From Haloarcula nitratireducens (GTDB lineage: Archaea; Halobacteriota; Halobacteria; Halobacteriales; Haloarculaceae): 64,000 nt of DNA. Made by a program: the position numbers and the translations under genes. The stretch is from positions 62,001 through 126,000 of the forward strand of contig NZ_RKLT01000004.1 of NCBI RefSeq assembly GCF_019599505.1. The letters run 5' to 3'. The notes beneath the pieces were generated by a model. That model saw only the letters and a list, made by a program, of their open reading frames with translations, was not told where the DNA came from and did not search any database. The first letter of the stretch is position 1. Every line of letters starts with the position of its first letter. This document shows positions 52,916-63,864 of the stretch, in pieces.

Positions 52916-54118
52916 TCACCTCGCGTCAGCGTCGCTCGTCAGCGAGAGGACGGCGTCGGTGAGGCCGTCTGCACGCTGGACCAGCACCGAGCCGACGACG
53001 CTCATCACGAGGACGTATCCGACGGCGAAGGCGGGCAGGACCGACCCGAGCCGACCCGTTCCGACGTCGGCCGCGAGCGCGACGAGGACGAGAGAGAACT
53101 CACCCCGCGGGACTAACCCCAGTCCGACGCGAGCGGAGCGCCGGGCGTCGAGTCCGTAGATACGTCCGGAGAGCGTCCCGCTGACGAGTTTGCTGGCCGT
53201 GGTAACGACGATGGCCACCGCGAGCAGTCCGGCGACGCTCGCCAAGAGGGTGACGTCCGTCGAGAGGCCGATGGCGAAGAAGAACACGGCGGCGAAGAGG
53301 TCGCGGGCGGGCGAGACGATGTGTTCGATGCGTTCGACGTGGGTGGTCTGGCTGAGCCCGGTGCCGAGGAAGAAGGCGGCGACGGCCTCGCTGACGCCGA
53401 GCGCGAGCGCCGCGCCCGCGACGAGCGTCGTCAGACCGACGACGCGGAGGACGAACGACTCGTCCGAACCGGTCCGGAAGAGCCGCTCGAACCACGCGGA
53501 GCCGTACCACGCCACGCCGGCCAGCGCACCGAGGAAGAGGAAGGCGACGCCGACCGAGACGGCGGCCGCTCGGAGGCCGCCGCCGCTCGTGACCGCGGCC
53601 AGCAGCGCGAGGTAGACGGCGATGAGGATGTCCTCGAAGACGAGCGTCCCGAGGATGGGGCCGGACTCGTCGTTGGCGATCCAGCCCGTCTCGATGAGCG
53701 ACTTCGTGACGACGGCGCTCGAAGAGATGTAGACGATCCCCGCCAGAAACAGCGTCTCGATGAGCGTCCATCCGAAGGCGAAACCGATGGCGAGGCCGAC
53801 GCCGAAGTTGAGAGCGAAGTCGAGGAGACCGACCGACGTTATCGCTTTGCGGTCCCGGAGCAACTGCTCGACGCTGAACTCCAGCCCGAGAAAGAACAGG
53901 AGGAAGACGACACCGAGTTCGGCCAGGACGGCGATCACCTCGCTATCACTCACGAGGGTAACTGGGACGCCGAGGATAGACGTGGGCGCGTTCGGCCCGA
54001 GCAGGACGCCGACGAGGATGTAGGCGGGGATGACGGACAGACCGACCCTGTTGGCCAGCGCACCGGCGACGGCGACCCCGGCGACGGCGACGCCGACTTC
54101 CAGTAGCAGGTCAGCCAT
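52916..54118 (-). CDS. CPA2-family cation:proton antiporter, membrane subunit (KhtU-like)
   Basis: The protein has 400 residues and about 12 membrane segments. Motifs include SVIPAYILVGVLLGPNAP, VFLLFFLGLEFSVEQLL, ISSSAVVTKSLIETGWIAND (the helix-break region of CPA2 exchangers) and LVPRGEFSLVLVALA near the C-terminus. CPA2 members exchange K+ or Na+ for H+. The upstream gene on the same strand overlaps by eight bases and encodes a TrkA-C regulatory protein, the two-gene plan of KhtTU K+/H+ antiporters. Confidence 0.92.
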   Translation of the reverse strand: MADLLLEVGVAVAGVAVAGALANRVGLSVIPAYILVGVLLGPNAPTSILGVPVTLVSDSEVIAVLAELGVVFLLFFLGLEFSVEQLLRDRKAITSVGLLDFALNFGVGLAIGFAFGWTLIETLFLAGIVYISSSAVVTKSLIETGWIANDESGPILGTLVFEDILIAVYLALLAAVTSGGGLRAAAVSVGVAFLFLGALAGVAWYGSAWFERLFRTGSDESFVLRVVGLTTLVAGAALALGVSEAVAAFFLGTGLSQTTHVERIEHIVSPARDLFAAVFFFAIGLSTDVTLLASVAGLLAVAIVVTTASKLVSGTLSGRIYGLDARRSARVGLGLVPRGEFSLVLVALAADVGTGRLGSVLPAFAVGYVLVMSVVGSVLVQRADGLTDAVLSLTSDADAR

Positions 54119-54599
54119 CGTCGTCGGCGACGAGCTCTTCGACGGCGACCTGCTCGTCTCGGGTTCCGAGCGTCACGAGGATGTCGCCCGCGGCGACGGT
54201 CTCCTCGGGACCGGGATTCGGGAGCGTCTCGGAGTCGCGCTGGATCGCGATGACGGAGGCACCCGTTCGCTGGCGAACTTTCGCGTCGGCGAGGGTCTGG
54301 CCCGCCAGCGGCGACTCGTCGGCGACGTCGATCCACTCAATGATGGCGTCTCCGAGGGGAACGTCCACCGAGTCCATGTCGACCGGTTGAAAGTACGCGC
54401 CCTGGAGGATGGCCCCGATCTCGCGGGCCTGCTGACCCGACAGCGAGAAGAGGCGCTCGGCGTCCGCATCGGGGTCGTCCTTTCGAAACACCTCGCGCTT
54501 GCCGTCGTGGTGGAGAATGATGACGAGTCGCTCGTCCCCGCCGAGTTCGACCTCGAACTTCTTGCCCACGCCCGGTACGTCGGTCTCGTAGACGGTCAT
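54111..54599 (-). CDS. TrkA-C/KhtT-like regulatory subunit of the antiporter
   Basis: The protein has 162 residues. Residues 1-75 (VYETDVPGVGKKFEVELGGD, ERLVIILHHDGKREVFRKDD) match the KhtT N-terminal domain. Residues about 80-158 form the RCK_C/TrkA-C domain (ESPLAGQTLADAKVRQRTGA, SVIAIQRDSETLPNPGPEET, VAAGDILVTLGTRDEQVAVE). It binds a nucleotide or ion ligand and gates the antiporter. The eight-base overlap with the antiporter gene (54111-54118) indicates coupling. Confidence 0.92.
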   Translation of the reverse strand: MTVYETDVPGVGKKFEVELGGDERLVIILHHDGKREVFRKDDPDADAERLFSLSGQQAREIGAILQGAYFQPVDMDSVDVPLGDAIIEWIDVADESPLAGQTLADAKVRQRTGASVIAIQRDSETLPNPGPEETVAAGDILVTLGTRDEQVAVEELVADDDG

Positions 54600-54658
54600 A
54601 TCGGGACGACGCCCGCCCAGAAAATAAGTGTCGGGCTACGGATCCGGACCGCGGACCG

Positions 54659-56722
<2,064 letters not shown>

Positions 56723-56758
56723 TGTGCGAGGAAGGGGCTGGATAGACTTGAGGCTAGC

Positions 56759-56785
56759 GAGGGTCCGACCGGAGGGAGGACCCTC
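56759..56785. terminator. Hairpin between the SDR and uvrB genes
   Basis: GAGGGTCC (56759-56766) and GGACCCTC (56778-56785) form a perfect eight-base stem with an 11-base loop. Further short palindromes follow to about 56870. As both flanking genes run on the minus strand, it may end the SDR transcript or act in the uvrB leader. Confidence 0.4.
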
Positions 56786-56921
56786 GGCGGAGCGGTGACC
56801 GGAAGGAACCGCGGAGCAATAGCGAGGGACCAGAGGGCCCTCGGACTGTGCGAACGGAGAATATCCGAGAGAACGAGTCGAGCGCGCCCGCGCAGCCAGC
56901 GCCCTGAGTCGCCGCCCCGTC

Positions 56922-57731
56922 TCAGTTCTCGGGCGGCTGGAAGGTGTTGGGCGGGCCGGTCGGCGCGATGGTCTGTCCGGTGACGAACGAGGCGGCGTCG
57001 CTGGCGAGGAAGCGCACCGTGTCCGCGACCTCGTGGGGCGAGCCGACCCGTCGGCCGGCCCCGTCGCGGTCGGGTATCTCGTCGAGGCCGAACATCTCCC
57101 GGACCGGCGGCGTCGCGATGAACCCGGGTTCGACCGCGTTCACGCGGACGTCGTCGTCGGCCCACTCTGCGGCGAGCGTGCGCGTGAGCGCGCTGACGCC
57201 CGCTTTGGCGGCGCTGTAGGGCCCCATCTCGGGGACGCCGTAGCGGCCCGCCATGCTGGACGTGTTGACGACCTCGCCGCCGCCGTCCCTGAGCTGGTCG
57301 GCGAAGGCGTGCGTCGCGTTGTAGACCCCGGTGAGGTTCACCTGGATGACGCCGTTCCAGTCGTCCTCGTCGACCTCGTCGAGCGTGCCGCCCGGGCCGG
57401 CCCCGCCGGCGTTGTTCACGAGGACGTCAGCGCCGTCGAACTCCTCGGCGGTCGCCTCGGCGAGGGCCTCCACGTCGTCTCGGTCGGTCACGTCGCACTC
57501 GACCGGGAGCACCGACCCGTCGACGCCCGCTCCGTTCAGTTCCTCGGCGACCGCTTCGACGTCGTCCCGGGTTCGCGAACAGATCACCACGTCCGCGCCG
57601 TCCGCGGCGAACGTCTCGGCGATGGCCCGCCCGATACCGCTGGACGCGCCCGTGACGACGGCCGTCTTTCCGTCGACGCTGGACCGATCGCGAACCGACT
57701 CCGACGTGCGAACTTCGTCGTTGACTGGCAT
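56922..57731 (-). CDS. Short-chain dehydrogenase/reductase
   Basis: The protein has 269 residues from ATG 57731, which removes a basic N-terminal extension of the open frame. The cofactor motif is [31 protein letters not shown] is the N-N-A-G motif, and the catalytic set is SSMAG with YSAAKAG (Tyr and Lys). [14 protein letters not shown] lies after it. It resembles glucose- and 3-oxoacyl-type SDRs; the Arg pattern after the first strand (ICSRTRDD) suggests NADP use. The substrate is unknown. Confidence 0.92.
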   Translation of the reverse strand: MPVNDEVRTSESVRDRSSVDGKTAVVTGASSGIGRAIAETFAADGADVVICSRTRDDVEAVAEELNGAGVDGSVLPVECDVTDRDDVEALAEATAEEFDGADVLVNNAGGAGPGGTLDEVDEDDWNGVIQVNLTGVYNATHAFADQLRDGGGEVVNTSSMAGRYGVPEMGPYSAAKAGVSALTRTLAAEWADDDVRVNAVEPGFIATPPVREMFGLDEIPDRDGAGRRVGSPHEVADTVRFLASDAASFVTGQTIAPTGPPNTFQPPEN

Positions 57732-57849
57732 CACGGACCCAAAGCGGGGTCGGGGGAAAAGGAGGGGGCCGTGTGGTCGGCGACGTACCCGAGCGCCCAA
57801 CAGTCAAAGGGCTACAGCAACGGGCCGAGTACGGCGGCGAGCGCGGCGC

Positions 57850-58461
57850 TCAACAGACCGGCTTGGGGTTGACGCCGAGGTCTTCGAGCGTCTCGAAGTA
57901 GTCCTCGTAGGCGGCCGAGACGACCTCGACGGCGGCCGCCTCGGCGGTGTCCCAGTCGTGCTCGTCCTCGCAGGTCTCGTCGAGGAGGTCGTCCACCTCC
58001 TCGCGGAGTACCTCCACGTCGTTCCCGGCGCTGCGGAACGTGCTCGCGGTCTGCGGGTCGGCCTGTCCCGTGAAGAAGCCGGTGAGTTGCCCCTTCACCT
58101 TCTGGTCGACGAGCGTCCAGCCCAGTAAGCCGCCCAGCCGTTCGATAGTATCCTGAAAGGCGTCGAGCACCTCGTGCATGGTGAACTCGCGGTCGGCCGG
58201 GTCGGCGTCGAGCCCGTCCAGTCGCTCGGCGGCGTCGTCGGCCGCTGCGGCGAAGAGGTCCGCCGCGTTGCCGTCGCTGTCGTCGGCCCACGACTCGAAG
58301 GTGTCGCGAGCGGCCGCTTCGCGGGCGGCCGCGGCCGCGCGGACGGCGTCGGGTTCCATCTCGCCGCGCGTGTCTGCGTACAGCGTCTTCGAGGAGCCGA
58401 GCCTGGAGAGTTCGGTCTGCTGGTCGTCCCGGACGGCGTCGGTGAGGTCGGCGGCGGTCAT
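57850..58461 (-). CDS. Conserved haloarchaeal helical protein, function unknown
   Basis: The protein has 203 residues and is predicted to be all-helical, with SRLGSSKTLYADTRGEMEPD near the N-terminus and a Cys-containing C-terminus (DLGVNPKPVC). I recall related haloarchaeal proteins annotated as rubrerythrin-like or antitermination factors, but I see no clear diiron E-x-x-H pair, so I leave it unassigned. It ends about 120 bases from the SDR start on the same strand. Confidence 0.7.
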   Translation of the reverse strand: MTAADLTDAVRDDQQTELSRLGSSKTLYADTRGEMEPDAVRAAAAAREAAARDTFESWADDSDGNAADLFAAAADDAAERLDGLDADPADREFTMHEVLDAFQDTIERLGGLLGWTLVDQKVKGQLTGFFTGQADPQTASTFRSAGNDVEVLREEVDDLLDETCEDEHDWDTAEAAAVEVVSAAYEDYFETLEDLGVNPKPVC

Positions 58462-58527
58462 ACTCCCGCCTCCGCCCGGCGGCCGCTTGTAACCATCGAA
58501 GCGGCACCCGCGTGCAGTTCTCGGCGG

Positions 58528-59529
58528 TCAGGTTTCACTCTGCCACTCGCCGCGCCGCTCCTCGTAGGTGGCGTCGACGAGCGGGGCCGGGAATCCGTCT
58601 CGGCTGGCCCCGAGCGCGTCGAGCAGTTGGCGGGCGACGTGCCAGCTCGTCGCGTCAGTGTCGACGTCCACCAGCAGGATCTCGACGCGCGTGTACGTCT
58701 CGATCGCCCCGTCGCGGTCCGGATCGGTCCCCTCGATCAGCGCACACGATCCGGCGTCGGTCCGGCAGGCCGCCGAGTCGGTCGGCCTGACGACGATATC
58801 GGCCGCCGCGGGGTCGCTCACGCGCTCGACGGTGACGGTCTCGGTGACGGTGCCGTTCGCCCCCTCGCGGACGTACGCCAGCGCGTAGGCGACCTCCTCG
58901 CGGTAGGCCGCGCGCTCGTCGGCCGGGACGGTCCCGTTCAGGACGGCGACGGTCAGTGCGCGGTCGTCCCACGGCACTGCGCGCTCGCTGGCGTTCGGCC
59001 GCGGCAGCGTCGCCAGCGTCCGCTCGTGGCGCATCACGCGCTGTGGCGGGTCGGCGTGTGACAGTCCCAGCAGGTGTCCCGCCTCGTGTTGGACGACCAG
59101 CCGCGTCGACTCGTCGGCGAGGCCGCGCTGGATCGACACCTCGGCCGGCCGGTCGACCGCGGTCGAGGCGTTGAGCCGCGGCGCGCACCCCGCCGAGTAG
59201 TTCGCGTCGCCGCAGTCCGTGACGCTCTCGACGAACCGCATCCGCACGTCGGGCGCGTCACCGTCGGGCGTCTCGCCGGGGTCGAGTACCCGGAAACTGA
59301 CGTTGAAGCCGGCGTATCGGGAGGCGTTCTCTTCCCAGTAGGTCAGCCCCGCCGCGGCGAGGGCACGCTCGCGGTCGGTGCCGGAGACGGCGACGGTCAC
59401 CGTCTCTTCGGCGAAGGGATGGCGCTGTTCGGTCACCGTCGGCACGTCGACGGCGTCTGAGACGGCGCTACACCCGGCCAATCCGATCGACAGCAGCAGC
59501 ATCGTCACGATAACCGCCCGACGGTCCAT
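58528..59529 (-). CDS. Secreted metzincin-type zinc protease lipoprotein
   Basis: The protein has 332 residues from ATG 59529 (MDRRAVIVTMLLLSIGLAGC). The lipobox Cys20 follows a hydrophobic stretch, with no twin-arginine, so export is probably by Sec. The zinc site is QHEAGHLLGLSHAD, with His148, Glu149, His152 and His158, matching the H-E-x-x-H-x-x-G-x-x-H of matrixins. Residues 95-125 have two Cys (DCGDANYSAGC). The fold and processing targets are unknown; it probably works on the outer membrane face. Confidence 0.82.
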   Translation of the reverse strand: MDRRAVIVTMLLLSIGLAGCSAVSDAVDVPTVTEQRHPFAEETVTVAVSGTDRERALAAAGLTYWEENASRYAGFNVSFRVLDPGETPDGDAPDVRMRFVESVTDCGDANYSAGCAPRLNASTAVDRPAEVSIQRGLADESTRLVVQHEAGHLLGLSHADPPQRVMRHERTLATLPRPNASERAVPWDDRALTVAVLNGTVPADERAAYREEVAYALAYVREGANGTVTETVTVERVSDPAAADIVVRPTDSAACRTDAGSCALIEGTDPDRDGAIETYTRVEILLVDVDTDATSWHVARQLLDALGASRDGFPAPLVDATYEERRGEWQSET

Positions 59530-59593
59530 TACCTTCGGGTGGCACTGTGTGTATTTGACAGTTATGACTGTGAGCGATCGAGAGGCGTAAGCG

Positions 59594-59966
59594 GCTGAGG
59601 GGAGTAAGCCCCCTTCTGTTCGGGCCGGCATTCGGCTCAGCGGCCGCGTCCAGCGCTCGCGCGCGGCGTCGGACTACCTGTCGACGCGGCCTTGCACCGG
59701 TGAGGATTCGCCGTTCCATCGGTCCACTGCGGGCGAGGGACACCGGACGGTGCCCCTCGGTGACCCTCGGTGGGTTAGCTTGCCCTCGCTTCTGGTATCC
59801 GCCATCGCTCGGGCGTCGCGCACCTCATCGGTCCCGCAGTGACGTGTCGTTGCTGTTCCAGCGCCGACGGTCTCCCGCCCCGGGCTTGTGCCCGGTCACC
59901 CGTCCGACAGGTGGGGGGACTTTCCTCATGCCTCGCGGCACGGGAGCCGGCCTCCCTCTGCCGGAT
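59594..59966 (-). ncRNA. rnpB: RNase P RNA (archaeal type A), approximate ends
   Basis: The minus strand has the diagnostic GAGGAAAGTCC of conserved region I at 59917-59927. It sits after GCAGAGGGAGGCCGG and GCCGCGAGGCATGAG, as in haloarchaeal RNase P RNAs. Near the 3' end ACAGAA (59614-59619) is followed by GGGGGCTTACTCCC, the conserved 3' block. Pairing of GGGAG (near 59956) with CTCCC (near 59602) gives helix P1, so the ends are estimates within about 10 bases. The RNA matures tRNA 5' ends. Protein-like frames across it are meaningless. Confidence 0.9.
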
Positions 59967-60006
59967 AGAGATACGCGACAACGACCCATAACGCTTGCCA
60001 ACCACC

Positions 60007-60252
60007 TTTTTCGGCGGGGGCGTCGCGCTCGCCGATGGCGAGCGCTCGACCCCCGCCCAAAAACGTGGGCGAAAAAGGCACGAATCGCGAAGCGATTCGC
60101 GTGAACCGGCGGCTCCGCCGCCGGATGCTCTACTGTAGGCCTGCCCTCCCCCGTCTTCGTGAGCGGAGCGAACGAAGGCTCGTCAGAGCGTGCTCTGACG
60201 GCGGGTCGGTCGGGTGCGACAGTCGTCGCACCCCTCGCTCCCGGCCACCGCA
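60007..60252 (+). repeat. Left arm of a long inverted repeat flanking hisH
   Basis: A 66-base block (60086-60151) is an exact inverse of 61050-61115. A second block (60203-60252) matches 60998-61047 with one mismatch. Left-only DNA (60152-60202) inserts palindromes such as CGTCAGAGCGTGCTCTGACG. Weaker outer similarity reaches 60007 (GCTCGCCGATGGCGAGC hairpin). Confidence 0.85.
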
Positions 60253-60264
60253 TCCGCACCGCCA

Positions 60265-60915
60265 CTACCGCTGGTCGACGCAGTAATCGACGTAGTTCCG
60301 GAGGATCCGCAGGCCCGTCTCGCCGGATTTCTCGGGGTGGAACTGGGTGCCGAAGACGTTGCCGGCCTCGTTGGCGACGACGGAGGCGAAGTCGACGCCG
60401 TAGTCGGTGGTGGCGACGACGCTCTCCTCGTCGTCGGGGACGGCGTAGTACGAGTGGACGAAGTAGGCGTACTGGCCGTCGACGCCCTCGACGAGCGGGT
60501 GGTCGCGCTGCACGTCGAGTTCGTTCCAGCCCATGTGGGGCACCGTCTGGTCGCGCGAGAAGCGGACGTTCTTCCCGGGGACGAGGTTCAGCCCCTCGGC
60601 GTCGCCCTGACCGGCGTGGTCGGCCTCCTCGCTCGTGGTCAGGAGCATCTGCATCCCGAGGCAGATGCCGAAGAGCGGCTTGCCGGCCTCGGCCTGTTCT
60701 AAGAGGGGGTCGCGGAACGGCCCGGCGTTGTCCATCCCCTCGGAGAAGGCCCCCACGCCGGGGAGGACGATGCCGTCGGCCGCGTCGAACTCCGCGGCAT
60801 CTTCCGTGACTGAGACGTTCGCGCCCGCGCGTTCGAGCCCGCGCGTGACGCTCCGGAGGTTCCCCAACCCGTAGTCGACGACGACCACGTCCGCGGTCGT
60901 CTGCTTCACGTTCAT
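60265..60915 (-). CDS. hisH: Imidazole glycerol phosphate synthase, glutaminase subunit HisH
   Basis: The protein has 216 residues. VVVVDYGLGNLRSVTRGLER starts it. The nucleophile Cys is in PLFGICLGMQMLLTTSEEAD, and the catalytic His and Glu are in GNVFGTQFHPEKSGETGLRI. HisH gives ammonia to HisF to form IGP and AICAR in histidine synthesis. No other his gene is nearby. The gene is exactly enclosed by long inverted repeats, with the left arm ending 12 bases past its stop. Confidence 0.96.
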   Translation of the reverse strand: MNVKQTTADVVVVDYGLGNLRSVTRGLERAGANVSVTEDAAEFDAADGIVLPGVGAFSEGMDNAGPFRDPLLEQAEAGKPLFGICLGMQMLLTTSEEADHAGQGDAEGLNLVPGKNVRFSRDQTVPHMGWNELDVQRDHPLVEGVDGQYAYFVHSYYAVPDDEESVVATTDYGVDFASVVANEAGNVFGTQFHPEKSGETGLRILRNYVDYCVDQR

Positions 60916-60997
60916 ACGAACGCTAGGCGAACGCCGACTAAGTGCGTTCCCCTTCGGACAGGTTTCGCCAGCGGTCGCGGTGCGTCGCGAGAACGGT

Positions 60998-61330
60998 TGC
61001 GGTGGCCGGGAGCGAGGGGTGCGACGACTGTCGCACCCGAGCGACCCGGGGGGAGGGCAGGCCTACAGTAGAGCATCCGGCGGCGGAGCCGCCGGTTCAC
61101 GCGAATCGCTTCGCGGAGTCGCGCCTTTTTCGCTCACGTTTTTGGTAGCGAGGAACGGGGGCCTCGGACCGTGCGAACGGGCGTTGCGCGGCGCTACGCG
61201 CCGCGAAGCCGAAGCGGTGAAACCGCCTCGCAGCGCCCGTGAGCAGACGGGGGGTCGAGCGCTCACCGGTGGCGAGCGCGATGTCTACGGAAGAGCGCGC
61301 CGCGCTCGGCGAACCACCCCCGTCGAAAAA
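60998..61330 (-). repeat. Right arm of the inverted repeat flanking hisH
   Basis: The arm mirrors the left: 60998-61047 and 61050-61115 are the matching blocks. Beyond them more hairpins occur (GCGCGGCGCTACGCGCCGC near 61189, CGGTGAAACCG near 61218). The outer end near 61325 repeats the TTTTTCG start of the left arm. Confidence 0.85.
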
Positions 61331-61336
61331 GGCGGT

Positions 61337-62293
61337 TTAGTAAGTATCCAGATTCGTCCCGACCGAGCAGACGTACTCGCCGGTGGCGACCTGGGGGAGG
61401 CGGCGCGAGCGCCAGAAGATCCCAGGCGAGTCGGCGGTGACTTCGGCCTTGGACTGGCCGAACACGTCGGTCACTTCGAAGAGGGTCTGCCCGCGGGAGA
61501 CGCGGTCCCCGAGGTCGACCTCGAAGTCGACGAGCCCGCCGTTGGGCGAGCCGTACTGCTCGAAGCCGGTGGCGCGGGTCTGGGGCCGTTCGCTCAGCGT
61601 GCCGTTCAGGAAACCGTAGTGGGTGAGGACGTTGAACACGCCCTCGACGCCGGTCTGAATGGACTCCTCGTCCCAGCCGACGCAGCCGCCGAGCTCGGGG
61701 TCGACGGTCGGGACGCCCTCGTCGGGGGCGGCGCGGGCCAGTTGGCCGTCCGGTCCCTTCTGGTCGAGGATGTAGCCGCAGCCGAAGACCTTCGCCAGCT
61801 CGAGACACTCCTCGTGGAGGCGGTGGCGGGTGCCACAGCGGACCCGACATTCGTCGAGCATCCGCGACGTCGAGCCCTGGTGGAGGTCCAAGACGAGGTC
61901 GGCACCGACTGCCGCGTCGTAGGTCGCGGCGGCGATGCGCTCGCTCGACGTACCGGTGGCGTCGCCGGGGTAGGCTCGGTTCATCTTCGTGTCGTCGATG
62001 GGGTTGCGGTGTTCGGCGACCTGGAAGGCGTGGTAGTTGACGATGCCACAGACCAGAATCGTCCCCGAGAGCTCGGCGGGGTCCAGCCGCGGGAGCACCT
62101 GCTGGACGACGCCGACGCCGTTGAGTTCGTCGCCGTCGCTGGCCGCCTGCACGTAGAGCGTCTTCCCGTCGCCGGCTCCGTTGACGACGGCGACCGGGAG
62201 TCCGACCGGACTGCCGTCGCGGGATTCGCCGACCTCCAACCGCCCCGTATCTATCTCTCCGGGGGCGGCACTCGCCGTACCGAAACTTACCAT
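61337..62293 (-). CDS. Succinylglutamate desuccinylase/aspartoacylase-family zinc hydrolase
   Basis: The protein has 318 residues. GIVNYHAFQVAEHRNPIDDT, MNRAYPGDATGTSSERIAAA and ADLVLDLHQGSTSR carry the metal-ligand and substrate residues of the AstE/AspA (M14-like) fold; the N-R-x-Y-P-G motif is typical. The C-terminal SRGQTLFEVTDVFGQSKAEV part is a biotinyl-like beta domain of the broader family. It removes an acyl group from an amine; the substrate is unknown. It is divergent from the two-helix membrane gene. Confidence 0.88.
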   Translation of the reverse strand: MVSFGTASAAPGEIDTGRLEVGESRDGSPVGLPVAVVNGAGDGKTLYVQAASDGDELNGVGVVQQVLPRLDPAELSGTILVCGIVNYHAFQVAEHRNPIDDTKMNRAYPGDATGTSSERIAAATYDAAVGADLVLDLHQGSTSRMLDECRVRCGTRHRLHEECLELAKVFGCGYILDQKGPDGQLARAAPDEGVPTVDPELGGCVGWDEESIQTGVEGVFNVLTHYGFLNGTLSERPQTRATGFEQYGSPNGGLVDFEVDLGDRVSRGQTLFEVTDVFGQSKAEVTADSPGIFWRSRRLPQVATGEYVCSVGTNLDTY

Positions 62294-62395
62294 TACGCAC
62301 CGTGTTCGGGTCGTTCGCCTTTACGGGTTCGGTTTCCCGGCCGTCCCTGCCGTCAGACCGACGGTATCTTGAGCGAGCGCCCCCAACCGTCTCGC

Positions 62396-62647
62396 GTGTC
62401 AGAGCGCGAGCAACAGAGCGAGGCGGCGGCGATGGCCGCGGCGCTCGACGTCCCCCGGAACGCGAAACTCGGGTTCGGCGTGGCGACGCTGGTGACGGCG
62501 GCCGTCGTCGCCCTGTTCGTCCTGCCCGGCACCGGGCGACCGACGTTCCTCTACGCCGCGCTGGCGTTCGTCTTACTCGTCTCGCTGGGCGGCCTGTTGA
62601 CGGCCGTCTTCACCGCCGTCTCGGCGGTCCGACTCGCCCGGAGTTAG
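62396..62647 (+). CDS. 83-residue two-helix membrane protein (DUF7536-like)
   Basis: A GTG at 62396 starts SEREQQSEAAAMAAALDVPR. Two helices follow, LGFGVATLVTAAVVALFVLP (25-44) and LYAALAFVLLVSLGGLLTAV (52-71). I recall this plan as DUF7536, a haloarchaeal family of unknown function; the assignment is tentative. It overlaps the convergent PhoU/TrkA-C gene by four bases at the stop. The GTG follows a 100-base divergent promoter region with the M14-like gene. Confidence 0.7.
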   Translation: MSEREQQSEAAAMAAALDVPRNAKLGFGVATLVTAAVVALFVLPGTGRPTFLYAALAFVLLVSLGGLLTAVFTAVSAVRLARS

Positions 62648-63864
62648 CCCTCGGCGAGTTCGGCGAACCGCTCGGCCCCGGAGCGAGTCCCCTTCGCGAG
62701 GAGAACGTCACCGACCCGGAGCGGCGTCTCCGGCCCGGGCGAGACGACCCACGCGCCGCCCTCGCGGCCGGTTCGGTCGCTCTCGCTCTCGGCCCGCCGG
62801 ACGGCGATGATGCGCATCCCGGTCTCGGTCTTGACCGCGGCGTCGCCGATGGTCGTCCCGGCGAGGGCGCTCGACTCGGCGACGGTCGCGCGGACGAGTA
62901 TCTCGTCGGACTCGCGGACGGCCTCCGCGACGACCGGGTGCGCCGAGAGACCGCGGAGGACGCCCTCGCTGATCTCGAGGGCGGCGTCGGAGATGACCTC
63001 CGTCGAGCGAGCGAGGTGGACGAGGCCCCGGAGCGAGACGGGGTCGTCCATGTCCGCGGCCGCGCGCAGCGTCCACGCCTCGAAGCGGGACTGGAGCGCG
63101 TCGACCTCCGCTTCGAGTTCGACGACCTCCTCCGCGACCTCGTCGCTGTCGAACAGCACCGCGCCGTAGGCGAGGTCGACGGCGAGTTCGCCCATGTCCT
63201 TCATCAGGACGATAGAGTCCACCGCGCGTTCGAGGTCCTTTCCCTCGCCTTCGGGCGGTTCCGGCGGTTCGTACGTCGTGCCGGTGGCGTCGACGTACAC
63301 CTCGCTGATGCCGTCGTCGGGACCGCGAAAGAGGACCACGTCGTCGGCTTCGAGACGCGTCTCCCGGTCGGGGTTGAGCAGCCAGTTACCCCGTCGCCGG
63401 ATCGCGAGCGCGCGGACGCCGGTCTCGGTTTCGAGGTTCAGGTCGCCCAGCGTCTTCCCCGCCAACTGCGAGTCCGGCGTTATCGTCGCCCGGACCAGCG
63501 TCTCCATCGCCTCGGGGAGCGTCGCCCGCATCGCCTCCGGCAGCCCGATGTCCTCTAAGACGACCTTCGCGATGTCGCCGGCGGCGTCGCTGATCTTCTC
63601 CGCGGCCCCGACCATGCCGAGGACGGGCGCGAGCGCCTCGGCGTCGTCCGTCGAGCGACAGGCCATCAGCAGGCTCATCCGGGCGCGCATCTGCAGGACG
63701 TCCATCTTCGCCTCCAGCTCTAGTACCTCGGCGGCGACGTCGTCGCTGCCGAGCAGCACCGCCGAATACGAGAGGTCGATGAGCAATTCCGCGGTGTCTT
63801 TCATCTCCGCCAGCACCGCCTTCACGCTCACCGGCTCGTACTCGACGGTCCCCGTCGGCTCCAT
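62644..63864 (-). CDS. Duplicated PhoU-TrkA-C regulatory protein
   Basis: The protein has 406 residues from ATG 63864 and consists of two tandem copies of PhoU-like helices followed by RCK_C/TrkA-C. First copy: MKDTAELLIDLSYSAVLLGS and ATITPDSQLAGKTLGDLNLE. Second: MKDMGELAVDLAYGAVLFDS and VRATVAESSALAGTTIGDAA, then MRIIAVRRAES and LRVGDVLLAKGTRS. The repeats probably form an intramolecular dimer that senses a nucleotide or ion and controls a potassium or other transporter. No transporter gene is adjacent. It resembles the TrkA-C subunit at 54111 only in the RCK_C part. Confidence 0.85.
   Translation of the reverse strand: MEPTGTVEYEPVSVKAVLAEMKDTAELLIDLSYSAVLLGSDDVAAEVLELEAKMDVLQMRARMSLLMACRSTDDAEALAPVLGMVGAAEKISDAAGDIAKVVLEDIGLPEAMRATLPEAMETLVRATITPDSQLAGKTLGDLNLETETGVRALAIRRRGNWLLNPDRETRLEADDVVLFRGPDDGISEVYVDATGTTYEPPEPPEGEGKDLERAVDSIVLMKDMGELAVDLAYGAVLFDSDEVAEEVVELEAEVDALQSRFEAWTLRAAADMDDPVSLRGLVHLARSTEVISDAALEISEGVLRGLSAHPVVAEAVRESDEILVRATVAESSALAGTTIGDAAVKTETGMRIIAVRRAESESDRTGREGGAWVVSPGPETPLRVGDVLLAKGTRSGAERFAELAEG

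Noticed and set aside
59700..60104. 134-codon open frame over the RNase P RNA
   Set aside because: The region is a structured RNA on the other strand; the frame is a by-product.
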